From NCBI RefSeq assembly GCF_003369915.1, contig NC_046674.1, positions 26,911,657 through 26,975,656 of the forward strand: 64,000 nucleotides of DNA. The letters run 5' to 3'. Below the pieces are notes generated by a model, which saw only the letters and a program-made list of their open reading frames with translations, had not been told where the DNA came from and did no database searches. Source of the stretch: Drosophila miranda (taxonomy: Eukaryota > Arthropoda > Insecta > Diptera > Drosophilidae). Positions 59,541-64,000 of the stretch are shown here, in pieces. The position numbers were made by a program, and so were the translations under genes. Numbering within the stretch: position 1 is the stretch's first letter; every line of letters starts with the position of its first letter.

Positions 59541-62404
59541 TCTCAAATCGTAACGCCCGTTTTCAAATATCGTCTCGATGCACGTTACAACGTCGGCAAA
59601 TAATGATCAGGCAATTGCCGATCTTTTTGCCCAATTTTTCCAAACCACCTATTCTGAGGAAAGCTACTCTGCTCATCCGTACCCATACGGTTTACCGAGG
59701 TCGAACGGCATTTTCAGTCCCTTGTTAAATGAATGTTTATACCCGATACTCAAAATGAGTATTGGGGTATATTAGATTTGTGGTAAAAGTGGATGTGTGT
59801 AACGTCCAGAAGGAATCAATCGTTTCCGACCCCATAAAGTATATATATTCTTGATCAGCATCAATAGCCGAGTCGATTGAGCCATGTCTGTCTGTCCGTC
59901 TGTCCGTCTGTCCGTCCGTCCGTCTGTCCGTCTGTACGTCTGTCCGTCCCCTTCAGCGCCTAGTGCTCAAAGACTATAAGAGCTAGAGCAACGATGTTTT
60001 GTATCCAGACTTCTGTGATATGTCACTGCTACAAAAATATTTCAAAACTTCGCCCCGCCCACTTCCACCCCCACAAAGGACGAAAATCTGTGGCATCCAC
60101 ATTTTTAAAGATACGATAAAGCCAAAAACGCAGAATCGTAGAGGATGACTATATGTTCTAGAGTGTAAAATCTAAACCAGATTGTATAATTATTATAGCC
60201 AGAATCAAGAAAACAATTTCATTCTTTCTCGCTCTGTCTCTCTCTAACACACAGGTTTCATGGTCGGTTTTGCCAATTGCAAAATATGAGTTCAAGGATC
60301 TCAGAACCCATAAAAGCTAGAGCAACCAAATTTGGTATCCACACTCCTGTGATATCGGACCTTGACCGTTTCGTGTCCAAATTTCGCCACACCCCCTTCC
60401 GCCACCGCAAAGGACGAAAATCTGGGGCATCCACAAATCTCAGAGACTATTAACGCTAGAGTAACCAAATTTAGTATCCGCACTCCTGTTAGATCTCACT
60501 ATAAAACGTATATCTCAAAATTTCGCCTCACCCTCTTCCGCCCACACAAAGGACGAAAATCTGTTGCATCCACAATATTGAGGATACGAGAAAACTAAAA
60601 ACGCAAAATCATAGATAATGACCATATCTATCAGATTGCTGAATCTGGATCAGATCAGATAATTAGTATAGCCAAAAGGAACAAATCAATTTGCAGTGGC
60701 TACGCAGCGCCCGACGTCACGCTCAGACTGATTTTCTGTCTCTCTCGCACGCACTCTTTGTCGTGTCGTTTAATATTAGCGGCGTCTGCCGGAGGAGAGC
60801 CATACTGACTTAGTATCGGGTATAACTGTAGAGTTGCGGTCTCCGCAGCAACTCACAACGTTCCCCCTCGTTTTTACTTCATGATATTCGACTAGTTAAG
60901 CCGGTGTTTTCACCGGGTCCAGACGGGGTTCCAGGTTGTGTACTCAGGTAATGCGCCGAGGCTCTGTGTGGACCAATTCTTAAACTATTCACCCTGTCCA
61001 TTGATTCCTCTTGCTTCCCCCCAATCTGGAAGGAATCGTTTATAATTCCTCTCCATAAAAAAGGTAGCAAGTCTGATGCAAAAAATTATAGAGGTATAGC
61101 AAAGTTATCCGCTATTCCCAAATGGTTTGAGAAGGTTTTAACTCCGCACTTGCAACATCTCTGCAAGTCACTTATATCTCCAACTCAGCATGGATTTATA
61201 AGGCGGCGATCAACCACCACGAACTTGTTAGAGTTTCATTATTAAAGGCTTTCAAGGTAACTTACAGACGGATGTTATTTGCACCGACTTTAGTAAAGCA
61301 TTCGACTCTGTAAACCATTCCCTTTTAGCACATAAACTTGACCTTTTAGGGTTTCCGCCCAACCTCCTGAGATGGATTTCTAGCTATCTTTGTTCTAGGT
61401 CTCAAAGAGTCCTCTTCAAAAACTCCCTCTCTTTACCAGTAAAGGTTTCTTCGGGAGTACCACAGGGCAGCCATCTAGGCCCTTACTCTTCACACTCTTT
61501 ATTAATGACTTGCCTTCAGTATTAACATACTCTCGAGTACTTATGTATGCGGATGATGTTAAACTCTGTGTCCAGTACAAGGACATTTCATTTCATTCTC
61601 GCTTGCAATCCGATCTCAATAGCTTTCAGTCATGGTGTTGTGCAAACTTGTTACACCTTAATGCCTCGAAATGCAAAGTTATGACATTTCATCGTTCTAG
61701 CCCTTTGTTGGCTCCCTATACCCTATTTGGTGGTTCTCTTGAGAGAATTACCCTGGTGGATGTTCTGGGTGTTATGTTAGACCCCAAGTTAAAGTTTTCC
61801 GAACACATTTCTACCATGGTAAATAAGGCCATGGGCGTGCTTGGGTTTATAAAGAGGTGGTCAAAGGAATTTGACGACCCCTATATAACAAAGACTCTCT
61901 ATACCTCGCTTGTTCGTCCGACCTTAGAATACGGCTCCTGTATATGGTGCCCTCAGTACAAAGTACACCAAGACCATATAGAATCAGTACAGAAAAATTT
62001 TTACTCTTTGCTCTGGGGGGCCTTAGCTGGGATGAAGGTGTGAGACTCCCATCTTACTCTAGTAGACTGCTGCGTAGAAAAATGCTTGGTGTGATTTTTA
62101 TGCACAACTTGATCAGGGGTGACATAGACAGCCCTGATCTGTTAAGCCGCATAAACTTTAGACTTACTTTTGACTTACTAGAAATTTTATACCGTTGTTT
62201 CTTCCACTTTTCACATCGAATTATTCCTTGCATAAACCGTTTAGGGTCTTATGCTCGGATTATAATTAGTTTTATGTTTATTTTGAATACATGTCTAGTT
62301 CTCTTAGAAACTTTCGTGCTAATATTCCTCGAATATTAGTCTAACAGCTATCTTTCCTGCATGCTCGCGTAACAGCCTTCTGCTTGTGTCACATAAAAAA
62401 AAAA
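59540..62404 (+). mobile_element. CR1/Jockey-like LINE, broken, with DINE-1-like insertion
   Basis: Pieces of ORF2 run 59578-59737 and 60875-62339: pre-RT segment (NDQAIADLFAQFFQTTYS), GPDGVPG, IIPLHKKGSKSDAKNYRGI, QHGFIRRRST, CTDFSKAFDSVNH, SSGVPQGSHLGPLL, LMYADDVKLC (intact YADD) and the C-terminal LVRPTLEYGSCIWCPQY and FMHNLIRGDIDSPDLL. Stops and frameshifts break it, including after VPGCVLR, in the QHGFIRRRST to FQGN region, and near 62030. A 12-A tail ends at 62404, directly against Ago2 fragment U7. Family call is from RT motifs; CR1 versus Jockey is uncertain. The 5' limit is approximate. Confidence 0.75.
59738..60874. mobile_element. DINE-1/mini-me-like element, second copy, nested in the LINE
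   Basis: Same ends (TATACCCGATACT and inverse), core and (GTCY)n tract (59887-59948, longer than in the first copy). It splits the LINE frame between LLNE and the GPDGVPG region, so it inserted after the LINE. It is about 60 bp longer than the U2 copy, having for example AATTAGTATAGCC near 60661 and GGAGGAGAGCC near 60790 that the other lacks. Confidence 0.72.
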
Positions 62405-62406
62405 AT

Positions 62407-63034
62407 GGCATACTTGATTGTTTCCATTTCATATGGGTAAAAATGAAACTTTGACATTAAGTTACAAAATAATTCTACACGTCAATTTTGGTGCGTCTGC
62501 GGACGGAGAACAGGTTACTCACCCCCCAAATGGAGGTCCTGCCGCCTCTGGCTTGCAGAAGGAGGAAGAGAAGAAGGGAGAATGGAAGACACAGAGGTCT
62601 CAGAAGAGGCGCTATAAGGCCGGGGAAGGCTGGGGCGGAAAGAAGCGGCAGCAGCAGCAGCAGCCACACAGCGATGCTATGGAAAAACAGAACCGACAAC
62701 AGCACGCATGACAAGAGCGAGGACAGGGCGGCAATCAACAACGCCAAGAAGGCTCCCAGCTCTATAGTTCTCGCCAGCCGCAAGGCGAACTCCCCCAATG
62801 GCCAGGAGCCCAGGGACGAGGTCTGCCTCAGCCGCGTGGAACTTTGGGAAAACCTGGTCAAGTATCTGTCAATTATCTCGACTTTAACTTGGACGAAATG
62901 CCTGCGGTGGCCTATCACAACGATGTGAAGAACACGCCAGAGGGTCCTAAGAAGTTCTATCGTCAGGCCTTTGAGCAGTACAGAGTTGAACACTTGGGCG
63001 GTGCGATTGCCGCATTTGATGGACGTGCAAATTA
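62407..63034 (+). pseudogene. AGO2: Inverted Ago2 5' fragment U7 (exon 1 and exon A)
   Basis: The only plus-strand Ago2 copy. Exon 1 is at 62433-62436 (ATGG, donor changed to GTAAAA); most of intron 1 and the exon A acceptor are deleted (junction near 62490); exon A runs to 63034 where the errantivirus LTR begins. Exon A carries an in-frame insertion of about 81 bp, rich in Lys, Arg and Gly (KKGEWKTQRSQKRRYKAGEG), between KEEEK and QQQPHSD, absent from all other copies, and a TGA after QQHA. It is more diverged than U0-U6 (for example NDVKNTPEGPKK), so it is an older or different paralogue. Confidence 0.85.
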
Positions 63035-63560
63035 AATAACTGCGGTAGCGGATTGCGTTTTTAAAAAGTTTTTATTTAACTTTTAAGTTTACAGATATAG
63101 ATTTAAGTTGAGGGTCACAAAGGATTCCGGACAAAGGGTTTGCGCGATCTTAGTTTTTAGCTCGACTTTTCGGTGTCGCTTCTGGATCAAGACTGACTTG
63201 AACTTTTTGATCTTTGCATCGTCGATCCCTTTCGGGAATAGTTTTTCTATAAACATTTCAATTGATTTCGCCATCCCGAGTATTGGATTTCGTCATCCAA
63301 AGAGAGAACTGTAAAATGCCCAAAGTGCAGGATCTGCAGAAAGCCGGGTGTGAGATTGTTTATGAGAAGCCGGGTGTGGGCAAACATTGGTTTTCCATTT
63401 AGGCGAGTGTCAAAGATTGGGATTGTGGCGGGAGCCATTGAGATTGTACATCTTAGAAATCAATTAGGCGGAGGCCCAAGATTGAAATTGTTTTCGTTTT
63501 GGAAAGCCAAAGATTGTTTACAACTCGTATAAGAGCTCAATAGAATTGGGTACGTTAACT
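63035..63560 (-). repeat. LTR of the errantivirus
   Basis: Begins with AGTTAAC, the usual gypsy-group LTR start, right after the polypurine tract, and ends at the Ago2 junction near 63035. An AATAAA motif lies near 63076. The exact inner end is approximate. About 525 bp, normal for the group. Confidence 0.72.
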
Positions 63561-63570
63561 CCCCCCATTC

Positions 63571-64000
63571 TTAAATGTTTCGTCCCGATACATTTTGAAG
63601 TTCTGATAGAGCTCTAATTTCTTCTGACAGTATTTGAATGCTGCTTTCCACTATTTCTTCTGACGGTATTCTTATTGATTTAATAAGTACAAATTTGGTT
63701 AGTTTATAGCCGAAGTAAAATAACATTATCAATATCAAAATGATTAAAAATAATGTTGTTAATGGTAAGGCCGTATTACCTAATGTTATAAGGGGATTTA
63801 AAATATTAACATTATCAAAAGAAAATTGCTTATCATTCGATTGTATATAATCAACTAATTCAAAATCGCTATATCTATGATGCGATATATATCTTAGAAT
63901 TTTACCCTTATCATTTATGTGGGTTATATTATTTATTAAAATTGTGTTGTTGAATATAAGGAGATACGAACCTAACCAAGTAGTATTGTCTACGATATTT
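63571..64000 (-). CDS. Errantivirus envelope, C-terminal part
   Basis: About 142 codons are open to the window edge. They include a hydrophobic transmembrane segment (about 20 residues of Leu/Ile, roughly 63695-63760) followed by a charged cytoplasmic tail ending next to the polypurine tract. Position, membrane anchor and N-glycosylation-type NNT/NIT sites fit the Env of gypsy-like errantiviruses. Confidence 0.7.
   Translation of the reverse strand, partial: NIVDNTTWLGSYLLIFNNTILINNITHINDKGKILRYISHHRYSDFELVDYIQSNDKQFSFDNVNILNPLITLGNTALPLTTLFLIILILIMLFYFGYKLTKFVLIKSIRIPSEEIVESSIQILSEEIRALSELQNVSGRNI

Larger units (their letters stand above)
63035..64000 (-). mobile_element. Errantivirus (gypsy-like LTR element), 3' end
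   Basis: Minus-strand 3' end of a gypsy-group endogenous retrovirus: envelope C-terminus, purine-rich tract (63561-63570) and LTR. It is inserted in Ago2 fragment U7. The rest of the element lies beyond the window, so its overall state cannot be judged; the part seen looks recent. Confidence 0.8.

Noticed and set aside
62475-62993. 172-codon minus-strand frame over Ago2 fragment U7
   Set aside because: Antisense of the Gln-rich exon A; the Leu-rich product is the usual shadow of CAG-rich coding sequence.
63089-63438. Short frames inside the LTR (both strands)
   Set aside because: They lie in non-coding LTR sequence and match no viral protein.
1-64000. tRNA, rRNA, CRISPR or bacterial operon features
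   Set aside because: None seen; the sequence is eukaryotic with GT-AG introns and insect transposons.

Overview
The window is animal DNA from a fly, almost certainly Drosophila. It encodes a full-length, nearly unchanged copy of the Drosophila PP2A B55 subunit Twins, many Drosophila-type Argonaute-2 (Ago2) exons with short GT-AG introns, Jockey/CR1-type LINEs, DINE-1/mini-me elements with (TA)n and (GTCY)n tracts, and a gypsy-like errantivirus end. Repeated Ago2 duplication with testis-biased paralogues is published for the obscura group, and massive co-amplification of RNAi and meiosis genes is published for the young sex chromosomes of D. miranda. An obscura-group source, perhaps a sex-linked amplicon, is therefore my best guess, but the sequence alone does not prove it.

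Layout. 1-2142: 3' part of a Jockey-like LINE whose poly(A) tail abuts Ago2 exon B. 2143-57861: a head-to-tail array of six long units (U1-U6) plus a left partial (U0). Each full unit reads, left to right: a decayed mos kinase pseudogene (+); an Ago2 copy (-); a spacer of about 1.6-1.9 kb; a three-exon gene 'X' of 116-124 codons (-, unrecognised); and, in U1, U2, U4 and U6, a two-exon 65-aa gene 'S' (+, unrecognised). U1 starts near 5820, U2 16905, U3 25735, U4 32740, U5 40545, U6 49765. 57862-59540: single-copy sequence with no gene I can name. About 59540-62404: a CR1/Jockey-like LINE with a DINE-1-like element inserted in it. 62407-63034: an inverted Ago2 5' fragment (U7). 63035-64000: LTR and envelope end of an errantivirus.

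Ago2 exon structure (minus strand) is reconstructed from splice sites and phases: exon 1 (ATGG), A (512 bp, Gln-rich and start of N domain), B (89 bp), C (607 bp, N/L1/PAZ), D (342 bp, L2/MID), E (648 bp, MID/PIWI), F (371 bp, PIWI), G (91 bp). Together these would give 887 aa. No copy in the window is intact for all of this; every copy carries a stop, frameshift, deletion or insertion.

The most notable object is a processed, intronless twins (tws) retrocopy inserted into Ago2 exon C, seen twice (U1 and U5). In U5 the upstream Ago2 exons 1-A-B-C run in frame, with conserved splice sites, through the retrocopy 5' leader into the complete Tws ORF. The result is a predicted 749-aa Ago2-N-domain/Tws chimera. 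Genes X and S also keep open frames and splice sites in most units while the mos and full Ago2 frames have decayed, so the chimera, X and S are the best candidates for functional products of the amplicon.
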